64,000 nt of DNA from Curtobacterium sp. MR_MD2014. GTDB taxonomy: Bacteria; Actinomycetota; Actinomycetes; Actinomycetales; Microbacteriaceae. The notes under the pieces were generated by a model. The model searched no databases. It was not told the DNA's origin and was given only the letters and a program-made list of their open reading frames with translations. Position numbers and translations under genes: made by a program. Shown one piece after another: positions 16,383 to 29,195 of this stretch; the stretch's first letter is position 1, and every line of letters starts with the position of its first letter. The stretch is taken from assembly GCF_000772085.1 (NCBI RefSeq), contig NZ_CP009755.1:930001-994000 (forward strand), in the 5' to 3' direction.

Positions 16383-17744
16383 TCAGCGCAGGCGACGAGG
16401 CAGGTACCGCGGCACGTACCGCAGCAGCACCCCCGCACCGACCAGGCCGAGCACCCCCATCACCCCGCTCGCCAACGCGAGCGAGGCGACCGCGGTGACG
16501 CCCGAGATCAGCAGTGGCGCCGCAGCCGACCCGAAGTCCCCCGTGAAGCGCCACGCACCGAGGAACGGTGCCGGGTTCCCCCGCGGCGCGAGGTCCGCAC
16601 CGAGCGTCATGAGGATGCCGCTGCCGACACCGTTGGCGAGGGACATACCGATCGCGATGCCGACGAACCACCCGACCCTCGCGTCGAGGTGCCCGCTCCA
16701 GGCGAGCAGGAAGTAGCTCACGGCGAGCCCGAGCATGCACGGCAGGGCGCTCGCGAGTCGACCCCAGCGGTCCATGATCTGCCCGCTCGTGTAGAAGAGC
16801 GCGAAGTCGACGGCACCCGCGATGCCGATGACGAGCGCGGCCGAGGCGTCGTCGAGACCGACGCTGACCGCCCAGAGCGGCAGGATCACCTGCCGTCCGG
16901 CGCGGAGCGCGCCGATGAGCGCCGCTCCGCTGCCGAGCCGTGCCAGGACGGCGCGGTTCTCGCGGATGGTGCGGAAGAGGCCGTGTGCCTCGCGTTCGAC
17001 GAACTGCGCGCCCGTGTCGGTGGGCGGCTCGTCGGGGTGCCGCGCGGGTGCCGTGCGCCGTGCCGCGTCGGCCGCGTCCGGTCCGCGGGTCGCGTCCGTC
17101 CCGTCGGTCGCGCTCGTCGTGTCCGGCCTGGAGGCCCTGCTCGGCAACCGCAGACCGCGTGCGCCCGTCGCGGGGTCGCGCAGGACGAGGAGCACGACCG
17201 CCGCCGCGAGGCAGCACACCACGTGGATCCAGAAGGCGCTCTGCGTCGTGCCGGTCAGGTGGACGACGCCGGCCGAGAGGAAGGGCCCGACGAAGTAGCC
17301 GAAGCGGAACACGCCGCCGAGGCTCGACAGGGCGCGGGCCCGGATCCGCAGGGGGATCGCGGTCGTCATGTAGGCGTGCCGGGCGAGGGCGAAGACGGCG
17401 GTCGAGACACCGACCAGGAACACCCCGACGGCGAGCACCCAGGGGCTCGGTGAGACGACGCAGACGAGCAGCCCGACGACGGACACCACCGCGGCGCCGA
17501 TCATCGCGTTCCGTTCACCGATCCGCCCGACCACGACGCCGGAGGGCACGTCACCGATGAGCTCGCCGACCAGGATGAGCGCGGCGACGAACCCGGCGAA
17601 CGCGAGGCTCGCGCCGAGGGAGTCGGCGGCGATCGGGATGATCGGGATGATCGCTCCCTCGCCGATCGCGAAGAGCGCCGCGGGCAGGAAGCCGGACAGC
17701 AGGACGCCGCGGCGGTCGAAGGCGTCGTTCGTGGTGCTGGTCAT
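16383..17744 (-). CDS. Major facilitator superfamily transporter
   Basis: A 453-residue MFS protein with about twelve membrane segments in two halves. The first loop carries [15 protein letters not shown], the family G-x-x-x-D-R/E-like motif between TM2 and TM3. A long, hydrophilic Asp/Thr/Arg-rich loop at about residues 205-255 joins the halves, and QIMDRWGRL in the second half repeats the motif. Start ATG 17744, nine bases after a minus-strand TACCGT hexamer. Divergent from mnmA with only 53 bases between the starts. The substrate is unknown; drug efflux is common in similar proteins but is not shown here. Confidence 0.87.
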   Translation of the reverse strand: MTSTTNDAFDRRGVLLSGFLPAALFAIGEGAIIPIIPIAADSLGASLAFAGFVAALILVGELIGDVPSGVVVGRIGERNAMIGAAVVSVVGLLVCVVSPSPWVLAVGVFLVGVSTAVFALARHAYMTTAIPLRIRARALSSLGGVFRFGYFVGPFLSAGVVHLTGTTQSAFWIHVVCCLAAAVVLLVLRDPATGARGLRLPSRASRPDTTSATDGTDATRGPDAADAARRTAPARHPDEPPTDTGAQFVEREAHGLFRTIRENRAVLARLGSGAALIGALRAGRQVILPLWAVSVGLDDASAALVIGIAGAVDFALFYTSGQIMDRWGRLASALPCMLGLAVSYFLLAWSGHLDARVGWFVGIAIGMSLANGVGSGILMTLGADLAPRGNPAPFLGAWRFTGDFGSAAAPLLISGVTAVASLALASGVMGVLGLVGAGVLLRYVPRYLPRRLR

Positions 17745-17785
17745 CGTCGAGCAACGGTACGCCTGGACTCGTCGGGGGATGCGCT

Positions 17786-17791
17786 TACCCT
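17786..17791 (+). promoter_or_regulatory. -10 hexamer TACCCT for mnmA
   Basis: TACCCT ends 6 bases before the ATG at 17798. CTGGAC at 17763-17768 is a weak -35 candidate at 17 bp. The divergent MFS promoter (TACCGT on the minus strand, 17754-17759) overlaps the space between them. Confidence 0.6.
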
Positions 17792-17797
17792 GGATGC

Positions 17798-18904
17798 ATG
17801 CGTGTACTTGCGGCGATGAGCGGTGGGGTCGACTCGGCGGTGGCCGCGGCGCGGGCCGTCGACGCCGGGCACGACGTGGTCGGTGTGCACCTGGCGCTGA
17901 GCCGGATGCCGGGCACGCTCCGCACGGGGAGCCGTGGCTGCTGCACGATCGAGGACTCGATGGACGCGCAGCGGGCAGCCTCGGCACTCGGGATCCCGTA
18001 CTACGTGTGGGACTTCTCGGCGCGCTTCAAGGAGGACGTCGTCGACGACTTCGTCGCGGAGTACCAGGCCGGCCGCACCCCGAACCCCTGCATGCGGTGC
18101 AACGAGCGGATCAAGTTCGCCGCCCTGCTCGAGAAGGCGCTCGCCCTGGGCTTCGACGCCGTGTGCACCGGCCACTACGCCTCGGTAGTGACCGGGTCGG
18201 ACGGCGCCCGTGAGCTGCACCGTTCGGCGGCGTGGGCGAAGGACCAGTCGTACGTGCTCGGCGTGCTGACGGCCGAGCAGCTGGAGCACGCGATGTTCCC
18301 GCTCGGTGCGACACCGTCGAAGGACGAGGTCCGTGCCGAGGCGGCGGCGCGCGGGCTGACCGTCGCGCAGAAGCCCGACTCCTACGACATCTGCTTCATC
18401 CCGGACGGGGACACCCGCGGGTGGCTGGCCGACCGCGTGGGGACCGCGCCGGGCTCGGTCGTGGAGCGCGACGGCACCGTGGTCGGCGAGCACGAGGGTG
18501 CCACGGGCTACACCGTCGGGCAGCGCCGCGGACTGCACCTCGGACGACCGGCACTGGACGGCAAGCCGCGCTTCGTGCTCGAGATCCGGCCGAAGGACAA
18601 CACCGTCGTCGTCGGTCCGAAGGAGGCGCTCGACGTCCGGTCGATGGCCGGCTCGCGGTTCACCTGGGCCGGGACCGCTCCGGCCGACCCGGCGACGCCG
18701 TTCGCGTGCGACGTGCAGATCCGGGCGCACGCCGATCCGGTCCCGGCGACGGCGCGGGTGACGGACGGCGAGCTCGTGATCGACGTCGACGAGCCGCTGT
18801 CCGGTGTGGCTCCCGGTCAGACGGCCGTGGTCTACGTCGGCACCCGGGTGCTCGGGCAGTGCACGATCGACCGCACCGTCTCGGCGGTGCCCGCGACCGT
18901 CTGA
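17798..18904 (+). CDS. mnmA: tRNA-specific 2-thiouridylase
   Basis: A 368-residue enzyme that thiolates U34 of tRNA-Lys, -Glu and -Gln. The ATP pyrophosphatase loop is MSGGVDSAV at residues 7-15. The two catalytic cysteines are Cys98 in NPCMRCN and Cys199 in [13 protein letters not shown] and KDQSYVL are also conserved, and a C-terminal beta-barrel begins near residue 275. It starts at the ATG after a leaderless -10 hexamer. In this window mnmA precedes ligA, a neighbour pairing seen in many actinobacteria; both gatCAB and mnmA serve tRNA-Gln function. Confidence 0.96.
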   Translation: MRVLAAMSGGVDSAVAAARAVDAGHDVVGVHLALSRMPGTLRTGSRGCCTIEDSMDAQRAASALGIPYYVWDFSARFKEDVVDDFVAEYQAGRTPNPCMRCNERIKFAALLEKALALGFDAVCTGHYASVVTGSDGARELHRSAAWAKDQSYVLGVLTAEQLEHAMFPLGATPSKDEVRAEAAARGLTVAQKPDSYDICFIPDGDTRGWLADRVGTAPGSVVERDGTVVGEHEGATGYTVGQRRGLHLGRPALDGKPRFVLEIRPKDNTVVVGPKEALDVRSMAGSRFTWAGTAPADPATPFACDVQIRAHADPVPATARVTDGELVIDVDEPLSGVAPGQTAVVYVGTRVLGQCTIDRTVSAVPATV

Positions 18905-19016
18905 GCTTGCCACCGGGGGTCGGGCAGCCGGCTGCGGCCTCGGGCGGCCGGGTGCTGCCGGGGGTCGGGCGGCTGGGGCCGGGGAGCCGGCTGCGGCCGG
19001 GGTCGGCGGTGCACGG
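18905..19016. repeat. GC-rich intergenic direct repeats between mnmA and ligA
   Basis: AGCCGGCTGCGGCC occurs at 18926-18939 and 18985-18998, and GGGGGTCGGGC-type blocks flank each, giving two imperfect copies about 59 bp apart. The G-rich plus strand could fold into secondary structure. The end of the region provides the ligA promoter (TAGAAC at 19017-19022, 6 bases before the ATG). Confidence 0.6.
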
Positions 19017-19025
19017 TAGAACTGA

Positions 19026-21419
<2,394 letters not shown>

Positions 21420-21609
21420 GCAGCACGGCGGAGCGCGGCTCGCCGTGAGCGACGCGCCGTCGTCCGCGGGGGACCGTCGACGATCCGCACCCAGTTCGAG
21501 GGGCAAGTTGCACCGCGCACCCCCTCGTGAGCGCATTCTCCTTACACTCGAGAGGGCATCAATCGTCGGCTGAGGGGGTCGACGACACGGCCTTCCCGGG
21601 GAGACCTGA

Positions 21610-23088
21610 TTGCTGCTCATCGCCGCGGCCCTGCTACTCACCGCCTCGATGCACTCGCTGGGAGTGGTCGAGGCTCCTGCCGTGCCCGTCCCGGGAGCGT
21701 CCGGCGTGGGCGTCCCGGCCGTGGCCGAGGCGCCCGTCGCGGAGGTGTCCGGGGTCCGGGACCCCGTGGCACGCGATGCTCCGCCCGGCGCCTCGACGAC
21801 CGCTGCCGGCGGTCACGTCGGCCTCGAGCGGTTGGCGCGGGCGCGCGGCACGGCGTTCCTCGACGCACTCGTCGCGGTCGGTCCCGGCGACCTGGCACGC
21901 GCCGACGAGGACGATCGGGTGCTCGCGACCGCCCAGGACCGGCCACCCACCGCGGCCGCCGTCGCACGGTGGTGGGACGCGCTCGGCACCGGCGCACAGG
22001 AGCGCCTGGTCGCCCTCGCCCCCGCGGTCGTCGGCAACCTGGACGGGGTGCCGTACGACGTCCGTGACCGCGCCAACCGGACCACCCTCGCCGACGGGGT
22101 CGGCACCGACGACCAGGACTCCGACGACCAGGACTCCGATGCCCAGGACTCCGGCGCCGGGTCCGACCGTGCCGCCGCCCGCACCGCGCTGCTCGCGCAG
22201 GTCCGGGACTCCCTGCACCGCGAGTCGGGCCAGGCCCCCCGGCGCCTGATCGTCCTCGACACCCGGGGCTCGGGCCGCGCGGCGATCGCGGTGGGGGACC
22301 TCGCGACCGCCCGGGACGTGACGGTGGTCGTCCCGGGGATGTTCTTCACCGTGACCGGGCAGATGCACGACTTCACCGACACCGCGAGCGACCTGTACGA
22401 CGAGCAGACCACCGTGTCGGCGCTCGCCACGACGCAGACCGCCCGAGGCGTCGCGGACCACGCGTCGAGCGGCACCGCCGTGCTCGCGTGGATGGGCTAC
22501 CGGACGCCCGACATGTCCAACATCCTGTCGCTCGGACTCGCCCGCACCGGTGCCGAGCGGCTCGAACGGGTGGTCGACGGTCTCGACGCCGTCCGCGGCG
22601 ACGACCGGCCCCGGTTGAACGTCGTCGCGCACTCCTACGGGTCGACGACGGCGCTGATGGCACTGTCGTCCGGCCGCATGCAGGCGGACTCGCTCACCGT
22701 GCTCGGCTCGCCGGGCAGTGCGGTGCAGACCGCCTCCGAGCTCGCGGTGGGTCCTGGCCAGGTGTACGTCGGCGACGCGCACAGCGACCCGATCGCGGGC
22801 TCCGGGTACTTCGGGACCGACCCGGGTTCGGCGGGGTTCGGGTCGACGCTCCTCGACCTCTCCACGGACACCGTCGAACCGGACGCGGGCGTGTTCCGCC
22901 GACCGGTGGGTCACAACGACTACCTCAAGCCGGGGACGGCGTCGCTGCACGACGTCGCCCTCATCGGGGTCGGTCGCGGTGACCTCGTCCGGCACCAGGC
23001 CCGGCGCGGTCAGGGTGGCGGCGGGACCGCGCAACCGGTGCCCGACATGTACCTCCTGCGACCCCAGGACCTGCAGCCCCGCGACTGA
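21610..23088 (+). CDS. Secreted alpha/beta hydrolase (DUF1023-like)
   Basis: A 492-residue protein with a TTG start preceded by GGGGAGA. The hydrophobic N-terminus (LLIAAALLLTASMHSLGV) is a signal peptide or anchor. The alpha/beta-hydrolase triad is plausible: Ser342 in AHSYGST, Asp393 in HSDPIAG and His435 in VGHNDY. Between residues 70 and 200 is a helical region with an Asp-Gln-Asp-Ser repeat. The pattern of a MFFTVTGQMHDF segment before the nucleophile and a DPIAGSGYFGTDPGS segment after it matches DUF1023-type actinobacterial hydrolases. The substrate is unknown. TACACT at 21543-21548 is a candidate -10 with a leader of about 55 bases. Confidence 0.82.
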   Translation: MLLIAAALLLTASMHSLGVVEAPAVPVPGASGVGVPAVAEAPVAEVSGVRDPVARDAPPGASTTAAGGHVGLERLARARGTAFLDALVAVGPGDLARADEDDRVLATAQDRPPTAAAVARWWDALGTGAQERLVALAPAVVGNLDGVPYDVRDRANRTTLADGVGTDDQDSDDQDSDAQDSGAGSDRAAARTALLAQVRDSLHRESGQAPRRLIVLDTRGSGRAAIAVGDLATARDVTVVVPGMFFTVTGQMHDFTDTASDLYDEQTTVSALATTQTARGVADHASSGTAVLAWMGYRTPDMSNILSLGLARTGAERLERVVDGLDAVRGDDRPRLNVVAHSYGSTTALMALSSGRMQADSLTVLGSPGSAVQTASELAVGPGQVYVGDAHSDPIAGSGYFGTDPGSAGFGSTLLDLSTDTVEPDAGVFRRPVGHNDYLKPGTASLHDVALIGVGRGDLVRHQARRGQGGGGTAQPVPDMYLLRPQDLQPRD

Positions 23089-23192
23089 GCGGACCCGCCC
23101 CGTGGGCGATGCACGACCCTCCCTGTGGGTGATCCTGTGCGCCGCCGCAGCCCCCGACCTCCGCACGGCAGAAGCACCCCAGTCCGGGCCCG

Positions 23193-23198
23193 TACCGT
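23193..23198 (+). promoter_or_regulatory. -10 hexamer TACCGT for the penicillin-binding protein gene
   Basis: TACCGT ends 6 bases before the ATG at 23205; no ribosome-binding site is visible. Confidence 0.55.
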
Positions 23199-23204
23199 GC
23201 CGCC

Positions 23205-25613
23205 ATGCGTGCGATGCGGTGGTCCGGTGCCCTCACGACCTTCCTCGCCATGTCCGGCCTCGCAGGACTGCTGGTGGCGGTCGCGGTGACCCCGGCCGTG
23301 GCGGTGGCGGGCGAGGCGACGTCCGGAGCGGTGTCGTTCTTCGAGGACCTGCCGAGCTACCTCGACATCCAGACCCCGCAGCAGGTGTCCTCGGTCTACG
23401 CCACGAAGGACGGCCAGCAGGTCAAGATCGCGTCGTTCTACGCCGAGAACCGGACCGACGTCGCCTCGGACGCCATGGCGGAGTCGCTCAAGCGCGCGGC
23501 GATCGACACCGAGGACCCCCGCTTCGAGGACGAGGGCGGCATCGACGTGCTCGGGACCGTCCGCGGCGTCGCGGCGACCGTCGTCGGGGGCGACGTGCAG
23601 GGCGGTTCGAGCATCACGCAGCAGTACGTGAAGAACGTCCTCGTGCAGCAGTGCGAGCAGCTCACCGGCGCGACCGCGGCCGCCACCCAGGCCAAGGTCG
23701 CGGCGTGCTACCAGGACGCCGCCGGGGTGACACCGCAACGCAAGCTGCAGGAGATGCGCTACGCCATCGCGGTCGACAAGAAGTACACGAAGGACCAGAT
23801 CCTCACCGGCTACCTGAACCTCGTCGGGCTCGGCGGCCGCGTCTACGGCGCCGAGGCGGGTGCCGAGTACTACTTCGGCGTGCACGCGAAGGACCTGTCG
23901 CTCCCGCAGTCCGCGACGCTCGTCGCCATCCTCAACAACCCGGCGAACCTGCGCATCGACGAGCCGGACGACGAGGACAACGGCGCGGCGAACGGCTACG
24001 CGGCGACGAAGACGCGGCGCGACTACGTCCTGCAGCGGATGTACGTGCACCACGACATCTCGAAGGCGCAGCTCGACCAGGCGGAGGCCACCCCGGTCAC
24101 GCCGCGGATCACCGACACCGCGAACGGCTGCTCGGCCGCGGCGAGTGCGTACGACGCGGGGTACTTCTGCGACTACGTCCGCGACCAGGTGCTGCAGGAC
24201 CCGGCGTTCGGCAAGACCGCCGCGGAGCGCATCGAGACCCTCGACACGAAGGGCCTCGAGATCCACACGTCGCTCGACCTCGACCTGCAGGCCCAGGCCC
24301 AGTCCGCACTCTCGTCCTACGTGCCCGCGACGATGACCGGTGTCGACCTCGGCGGCACGAACGTCACCGTCCAGCCCGGCACCGGACGCGTGCTGTCGAT
24401 GGTGCAGAACACGACGTACACGCAGCGCGACAACGCCGGCCCCGGTGCGACGGCCATCGACTACAACGCGGACACGGCCTACGGCAACTCCGGGGGGTTC
24501 CAGACCGGCTCGACCTACAAGGTCTTCACCCTGGCCGAGTGGCTGGCGTCCGGGCACACGCTGTCGGAGTCGGTGCCGACTGGCGAGCACCTGTTCCAGC
24601 AGTCCGAGTTCACGAACTCGTGCGAGGCACTCGGCGGGTCCCCCTGGCCCGTCTCGAACGCCGAGACCGTCCCGGCGAGCATGAGCGTCCAGGCGGCGAC
24701 CTCGGAGTCGATCAACACCGCGTTCGGCGCGATGGCGAAGCAGCTCGACCTCTGCAAGATCAAGGACCTCGCGCAGGCCATGGGCATCCACCAGGCGGAC
24801 GGCTCGGCCCCGGCGTCGAACCCGGCGTCCGTGCTCGGCACGAACCCGCTCTCGCCGATCGACCTGGCCGAGGCGTACGCCGGCTTCGCGAACGGCGGCG
24901 TCGTGTGCACGCCGACCGTCATCGACTCGGTGCGCGAGGCCGACGGCGCGACGGTCACGCCCACGCCGTCCAGCTGCACCCGGGGCGTCTCCGCCGAGGT
25001 CGCCGGGACGGTCGACCACGCACTGCAGGGCGTCCTGACCGGCAGCGGCACCGCGGCCTCGGCGAACCCCGGTGACAGCACCCCGAAGTTCGCCAAGACC
25101 GGCACGACCGACGCCGACACGCAGAACTGGCTCGTCACGTCGAGCACGAAGTACACCAACGCGACGTGGATCGGCAACGTCAGGGGGCTCGTCGGTCTCG
25201 CGAACACGTCCTTCCCGCAGGGCACGACCGGGTACAGCGCGAAGTTCGGCGTCGGCCGCTCGATGATGTCGTGGCTCGACCAGCGCTACGGCGGGGGAGC
25301 GCTGCCCGAGCCCGACCCGGCGATGATCGGCTCGACGCCGCGGTCCGTCGACGGTTCGGCCTCGGACGCGGCGACGAGCGGGGACCAGGCGACGCCGGGG
25401 ACGAGCGCCCAGGCGCCCGCCGCGCCGGGATCGTCCACCGCGGACACGACCGGCGGCACGACGACGGGCGCGCCCGCACCGGGCGGGGCAGCCGGGGCCG
25501 GCTCGCAGCCGGGCGCGGGTGCCGACGCGACGTCGACCGGGACGGGCACCGGCGGCGGCGCGCAGGGCACCGGAACGGGCGAGGCGACCCAGCAGCCACC
25601 GTCGCACGGGTAG
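23205..25613 (+). CDS. Class A penicillin-binding protein (bifunctional transglycosylase/transpeptidase)
   Basis: An 802-residue peptidoglycan synthase. It has a short N-terminal membrane anchor (residues 8-33), a GT51 domain with catalytic Glu103 in TEDPRF, GGSSITQQYVKN and RKLQEMRYAI, then a transpeptidase domain with SxxK at Ser436-Lys439 (GSTYK), SxN at Ser502-Asn504 (SIN) and KTG at 631-633. In the first GT51 motif the usual ED-x-x-F-x-x-H-x-G pattern has Glu where His is expected (EDPRFEDEGG). The last ~100 residues are Thr/Gly/Ala/Ser-rich and disordered-looking, probably wall-spanning or cell-surface. The start lies 6 bases after a -10 hexamer. Confidence 0.93.
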   Translation: MRAMRWSGALTTFLAMSGLAGLLVAVAVTPAVAVAGEATSGAVSFFEDLPSYLDIQTPQQVSSVYATKDGQQVKIASFYAENRTDVASDAMAESLKRAAIDTEDPRFEDEGGIDVLGTVRGVAATVVGGDVQGGSSITQQYVKNVLVQQCEQLTGATAAATQAKVAACYQDAAGVTPQRKLQEMRYAIAVDKKYTKDQILTGYLNLVGLGGRVYGAEAGAEYYFGVHAKDLSLPQSATLVAILNNPANLRIDEPDDEDNGAANGYAATKTRRDYVLQRMYVHHDISKAQLDQAEATPVTPRITDTANGCSAAASAYDAGYFCDYVRDQVLQDPAFGKTAAERIETLDTKGLEIHTSLDLDLQAQAQSALSSYVPATMTGVDLGGTNVTVQPGTGRVLSMVQNTTYTQRDNAGPGATAIDYNADTAYGNSGGFQTGSTYKVFTLAEWLASGHTLSESVPTGEHLFQQSEFTNSCEALGGSPWPVSNAETVPASMSVQAATSESINTAFGAMAKQLDLCKIKDLAQAMGIHQADGSAPASNPASVLGTNPLSPIDLAEAYAGFANGGVVCTPTVIDSVREADGATVTPTPSSCTRGVSAEVAGTVDHALQGVLTGSGTAASANPGDSTPKFAKTGTTDADTQNWLVTSSTKYTNATWIGNVRGLVGLANTSFPQGTTGYSAKFGVGRSMMSWLDQRYGGGALPEPDPAMIGSTPRSVDGSASDAATSGDQATPGTSAQAPAAPGSSTADTTGGTTTGAPAPGGAAGAGSQPGAGADATSTGTGTGGGAQGTGTGEATQQPPSHG

Positions 25614-25642
25614 GCGGCGACGGCGAGCACGCGACGGGCTGG

Positions 25643-25679
25643 AGGCCCGGTGCCGGTCCGCCGGACCGGCACCGGGCCT
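25643..25679 (+). terminator. Hairpin terminator after the penicillin-binding protein gene
   Basis: A 17-bp perfect stem (25643-25659 with 25663-25679) with a three-base loop, 29 bases after the stop codon. The outer AGGCCCGG differs from the GGACGGGAGGC repeat family, although both begin with GGAGGC-like bases. Confidence 0.75.
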
Positions 25680-25776
25680 GGCGTACCGGTTCTCCACAGC
25701 CCCGGTGACCGTGGTGCCGCCGCTGGACGCGGCCAATAGACTGGTGCGCATTCCACGAACCGATCGACGGAGCACC

Positions 25777-26076
25777 ATGCCTGACATCACGAGCGAGCAG
25801 GTCGCCCACCTGGCGAACCTCGCACGTATCGCACTCACGCCCGACGAGATCGAGAAGCTGACCGGGGAGCTGTCGCACATCGTCGAGAGCGTCGCCAAGG
25901 TCGCCGAGGTCGCGACCGACGACGTCCCGGCGACGAGCCACCCGGTGCCGCTCGGCAACGTCACCCGACCCGACGTGGTGGGGCAGACGCTGACCCAGGA
26001 GCAGGCGCTCTCCGGCGCGCCCGACTCCGACGGCGAACGGTTCCGCGTGACGGCAATCCTGGGAGAAGAGCAGTGA
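25777..26076 (+). CDS. gatC: Asp-tRNA(Asn)/Glu-tRNA(Gln) amidotransferase subunit C
   Basis: A 99-residue GatC, the small subunit that wraps the GatA-GatB interface. The family pattern is clear: [18 protein letters not shown] near the N-terminus, [13 protein letters not shown], a short loop and a C-terminal DVV-type strand followed by EERFRV-like residues. The ATG at 25777 is preceded by GACGGAG, with a -10-like TAGACT at 25737-25742 giving a leader of about 28 bases. It is the first gene of gatCAB and overlaps gatA by four bases. Confidence 0.95.
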   Translation: MPDITSEQVAHLANLARIALTPDEIEKLTGELSHIVESVAKVAEVATDDVPATSHPVPLGNVTRPDVVGQTLTQEQALSGAPDSDGERFRVTAILGEEQ

Positions 26077-27620
26077 CCGACGACCTGACCCGCCTCAGCG
26101 CGGCCGCCCTCGCCGACGCCCTGGTGGCGCGCGACGTCTCGAGCGTCGAGGCCACGCAGGCCCACCTCGACCGGATCGCAGCGGTCGACGGCGACGTGCA
26201 CGCGTTCCTGCACGTCAACGAGAACGCCCTGGCGGCAGCGCGGTCGATCGACTCGCGTCGCGCCGCGGGCGACGACCTCGGCGCGCTCGCCGGTGTGCCG
26301 ATCGCGATCAAGGACGTCCTGTGCACGCAGGACATGCCGACCACCTCGGGGTCGAAGATCCTCGAGGGCTGGCGGCCGCCCTACGACGCCACCCCGGTCG
26401 CGAAGCTCCGCGCCGCCGGCCTCGTGCCGCTCGGCAAGACCAACATGGACGAGTTCGCGATGGGCTCGACGACCGAGTTCTCGGCGTACGGTCCGACGCG
26501 CAACCCGTGGGACCTCGACCGGATCCCGGGCGGCTCCGGCGGGGGATCGGCGGCAGCGGTCGCCGCGCACGAGGCACCCTTCGCCCTCGGCTCCGACACC
26601 GGTGGCTCGATCCGCCAGCCGGGTGCCGTCACGGGCACGGTCGGTGTGAAGCCGACCTACGGCGGGGTCAGCCGGTACGGCGCGATCGCACTCGCGTCGT
26701 CGCTCGACCAGATCGGTCCGGTGTCCCGCACGGTCCTCGACGCCGCGCTGCTGCACGACGTCATCGGCGGGCACGACCCGAAGGACTCGACGTCGATCCC
26801 TGACGCCTGGCCGTCGATGGCCGCCGCTGCGCGCGAGGGCCTGCAGGCCGACACGCTCCGCGGGCTCAAGGTCGGCGTCGTCAAGGAGCTCGCGGGGGGC
26901 GAGGGCTTCCAGGCCGGCGTCACGCAGCGCTTCCAGGAGACGGTCGCGATCCTCGAGCAGGCGGGCGCCGAGGTCGTCGAGATCGACGCGCCGTCGTTCG
27001 CGTACGCGATCAGCGCGTACTACCTGATCCTGCCGGCCGAGGCGTCGTCGAACCTCGCGAAGTTCGACTCGGTGCGCTTCGGCCTGCGCGTCACGCCCGA
27101 GAACGGTGCGACCGTCGAGGACGTCATGGCCGCGACGCGTGAAGCGGGCTTCGGCCCCGAGGTCAAGCGCCGCATCATCCTCGGCACCTACGCGCTGAGC
27201 GCCGGCTACTACGACGCCTACTACGGGTCCGCGCAGAAGGTCCGCACCCTGGTGCAGCGCGACTTCGCGGCGGCGTTCGACCAGGTCGACCTGCTCATCA
27301 GCCCGTCGGCGCCGACGACCGCCTTCCCGCTGGGGGAGCGCCTCGACGACCCGCTGTCGATGTACCTCAACGACCTCACGACGATCCCGGCGAACCTCGC
27401 CGGCGTGCCCGGCATGAGCATCCCGAACGGCCTCGCGCCCGAGGACTCGCTGCCGACCGGTGTGCAGCTCATGGCGCCGCAGCGCGAGGACGCCCGCCTC
27501 TACCGGTACGGCGCCGCGCTCGAGCGCCTGCTCGAGCAGCAGTGGGGCCGCCCGCTCATCGACAGCATCCCGGACCTCGACCAGTCTCAGCAGTCCGCTG
27601 CGCAGGAAGGTGTGATCTGA
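26073..27620 (+). CDS. gatA: Asp-tRNA(Asn)/Glu-tRNA(Gln) amidotransferase subunit A
   Basis: A 515-residue amidase that releases ammonia from glutamine for transamidation of mischarged tRNA. The amidase-signature triad is visible as Lys80 (IAIKD), Ser155 (GGSGGGS) and Ser179 (DTGGSIRQP). GTG start inside the gatC stop overlap. Length is typical. It ends with a one-base overlap (TGATG) with gatB. Confidence 0.97.
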   Translation: MTDDLTRLSAAALADALVARDVSSVEATQAHLDRIAAVDGDVHAFLHVNENALAAARSIDSRRAAGDDLGALAGVPIAIKDVLCTQDMPTTSGSKILEGWRPPYDATPVAKLRAAGLVPLGKTNMDEFAMGSTTEFSAYGPTRNPWDLDRIPGGSGGGSAAAVAAHEAPFALGSDTGGSIRQPGAVTGTVGVKPTYGGVSRYGAIALASSLDQIGPVSRTVLDAALLHDVIGGHDPKDSTSIPDAWPSMAAAAREGLQADTLRGLKVGVVKELAGGEGFQAGVTQRFQETVAILEQAGAEVVEIDAPSFAYAISAYYLILPAEASSNLAKFDSVRFGLRVTPENGATVEDVMAATREAGFGPEVKRRIILGTYALSAGYYDAYYGSAQKVRTLVQRDFAAAFDQVDLLISPSAPTTAFPLGERLDDPLSMYLNDLTTIPANLAGVPGMSIPNGLAPEDSLPTGVQLMAPQREDARLYRYGAALERLLEQQWGRPLIDSIPDLDQSQQSAAQEGVI

Positions 27621-29125
27621 TGGCGCAGAAGGACGCGCTGATGGACTTCGACGAGGCGCTCGAGCGCTTCGAGCCGGTGCTCGGCTTCGAGGTCCACGTC
27701 GAACTCGCGACGAAGACCAAGATGTTCTCGGACGCCCCGAACTTCTTCGGTGGCGAGCCCAACACGAACGTGACCCCGGTCGACCTCGGGCTGCCCGGGT
27801 CGCTGCCGGTCGTCAACGAGCAGGCCGTGCGCTACTCGATCCAGCTCGGGCTCGCGCTCGGCTGCTCGATCGCGGAGTCCTCGCGGTTCGCCCGGAAGAA
27901 CTACTACTACCCGGACAACCCGAAGAACTACCAGATCTCGCAGTACGACGAGCCGATCGCGTTCGAGGGTGAGGTCGAGGTCGAGCTCGCCGACGGCACC
28001 ATCTTCCAGGTGCCGATCGAGCGCGCCCACATGGAGGAGGACGCGGGCAAGCTGACGCACGTCGGTGGTGCCACCGGTCGCATCCAGGGCGCCGAGTACT
28101 CGCTCGTCGACTACAACCGCGCCGGCGTCCCGCTCGTCGAGATCGTCACCAAGCCGATCTTCGGCGCGAAGGACCGTGCTCCCGAGCTCGGCGCCGCGTA
28201 CGTCCAGGTCATCCGTGACCTGGTCCGCGCGCTCGGCGTCTCCGAGGCCCGCATGGAGCGCGGCAACCTGCGCTGCGACGCGAACATCTCGCTGCGCCCC
28301 TGGGGTCAGGAGAAGCTGGGTACCCGCACCGAGACGAAGAACGTCAACTCGTTCCGCGCCGTCGAGCGCGCCATCCGCTACGAGATCCAGCGCCAGGCCG
28401 CGATCCTCGCCGCGGGTGGCACGATCACGCAGGAGACGCGGCACTGGCACGAGGACACCGGGCGCACCTCGGCCGGCCGCCCGAAGTCGGACGCCGACGA
28501 CTACCGCTACTTCCCGGAGCCCGACCTGCTGCCGGTCGTGCCGGACCCCGCGGTCATCGAGGAACTCCGGGCATCCCTGCCCGAGGCGCCCGTCGCACGT
28601 CGCCGCCGTCTCAAGGGGGACTGGGGCTTCAGCGACCTCGAGTTCCAGGACGTCGTCAACGGCGGGCTGCTCGACGAGGTCGAGGCGACGGTCGCCGCCG
28701 GTGCCTCCCCGCAGGCCGCGCGCAAGTGGTGGACGGGCGAGATCAGCCGCGTCGCGAACGCGCAGGACGCCGCAGCGGGTGACCTCGTGTCGCCGCAGCA
28801 CGTCGCCGAGACGATCGCGCTCGTCGAGTCCGGTGACCTGACCGACCGTCTGGCGCGCCAGGTGCTCGAGGGGGTCATCGCGGGCGAGGGGTCGCCGGCG
28901 CAGGTCGTCGAGGCCCGTGGGCTCAAGGTCGTCTCCGACGACTCGGCCCTCACCGCAGCGGTCGACCAGGCGCTCGCCGCCCAGCCGGACGTCCTCGCCA
29001 AGATCCAGGACGGCAAGGTCCAGGCAGCCGGCGCGATCATCGGCGCGGTCATGAAGGCGATGCAGGGACAGGCCGACGCGGCCCGCGTCCGCGAGCTGGT
29101 CCTGGAGCGCGCGCAGCAGTCGTAG
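27620..29125 (+). CDS. gatB: Asp-tRNA(Asn)/Glu-tRNA(Gln) amidotransferase subunit B
   Basis: A 501-residue subunit that binds the mischarged tRNA and phosphorylates its side-chain carboxylate. The N-terminal [27 protein letters not shown], the metal-binding HMEEDAGK and [17 protein letters not shown] are diagnostic. A C-terminal helical YqeY-like tail begins near residue 350. The ATG at 27620 is used instead of upstream in-frame codons because it directly follows the gatA stop and yields the conserved N-terminus. Full-length gatCAB implies the indirect route to Gln-tRNA(Gln), as in most Gram-positive bacteria. Confidence 0.97.
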   Translation: MAQKDALMDFDEALERFEPVLGFEVHVELATKTKMFSDAPNFFGGEPNTNVTPVDLGLPGSLPVVNEQAVRYSIQLGLALGCSIAESSRFARKNYYYPDNPKNYQISQYDEPIAFEGEVEVELADGTIFQVPIERAHMEEDAGKLTHVGGATGRIQGAEYSLVDYNRAGVPLVEIVTKPIFGAKDRAPELGAAYVQVIRDLVRALGVSEARMERGNLRCDANISLRPWGQEKLGTRTETKNVNSFRAVERAIRYEIQRQAAILAAGGTITQETRHWHEDTGRTSAGRPKSDADDYRYFPEPDLLPVVPDPAVIEELRASLPEAPVARRRRLKGDWGFSDLEFQDVVNGGLLDEVEATVAAGASPQAARKWWTGEISRVANAQDAAAGDLVSPQHVAETIALVESGDLTDRLARQVLEGVIAGEGSPAQVVEARGLKVVSDDSALTAAVDQALAAQPDVLAKIQDGKVQAAGAIIGAVMKAMQGQADAARVRELVLERAQQS

Positions 29126-29195
29126 CGTCCGTCGCGGCACCGACCGGACCGGACCAACCTGGGGACGTGTCAGCGACCCGGTGACAGGATGGGTC

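Noticed and set aside
23010..26774. Minus-strand open frame of 1254 codons under the PBP and gatC/gatA genes
   Set aside because: Arg/Val/Gly-rich shadow without conserved motifs; plus-strand genes are unambiguous.
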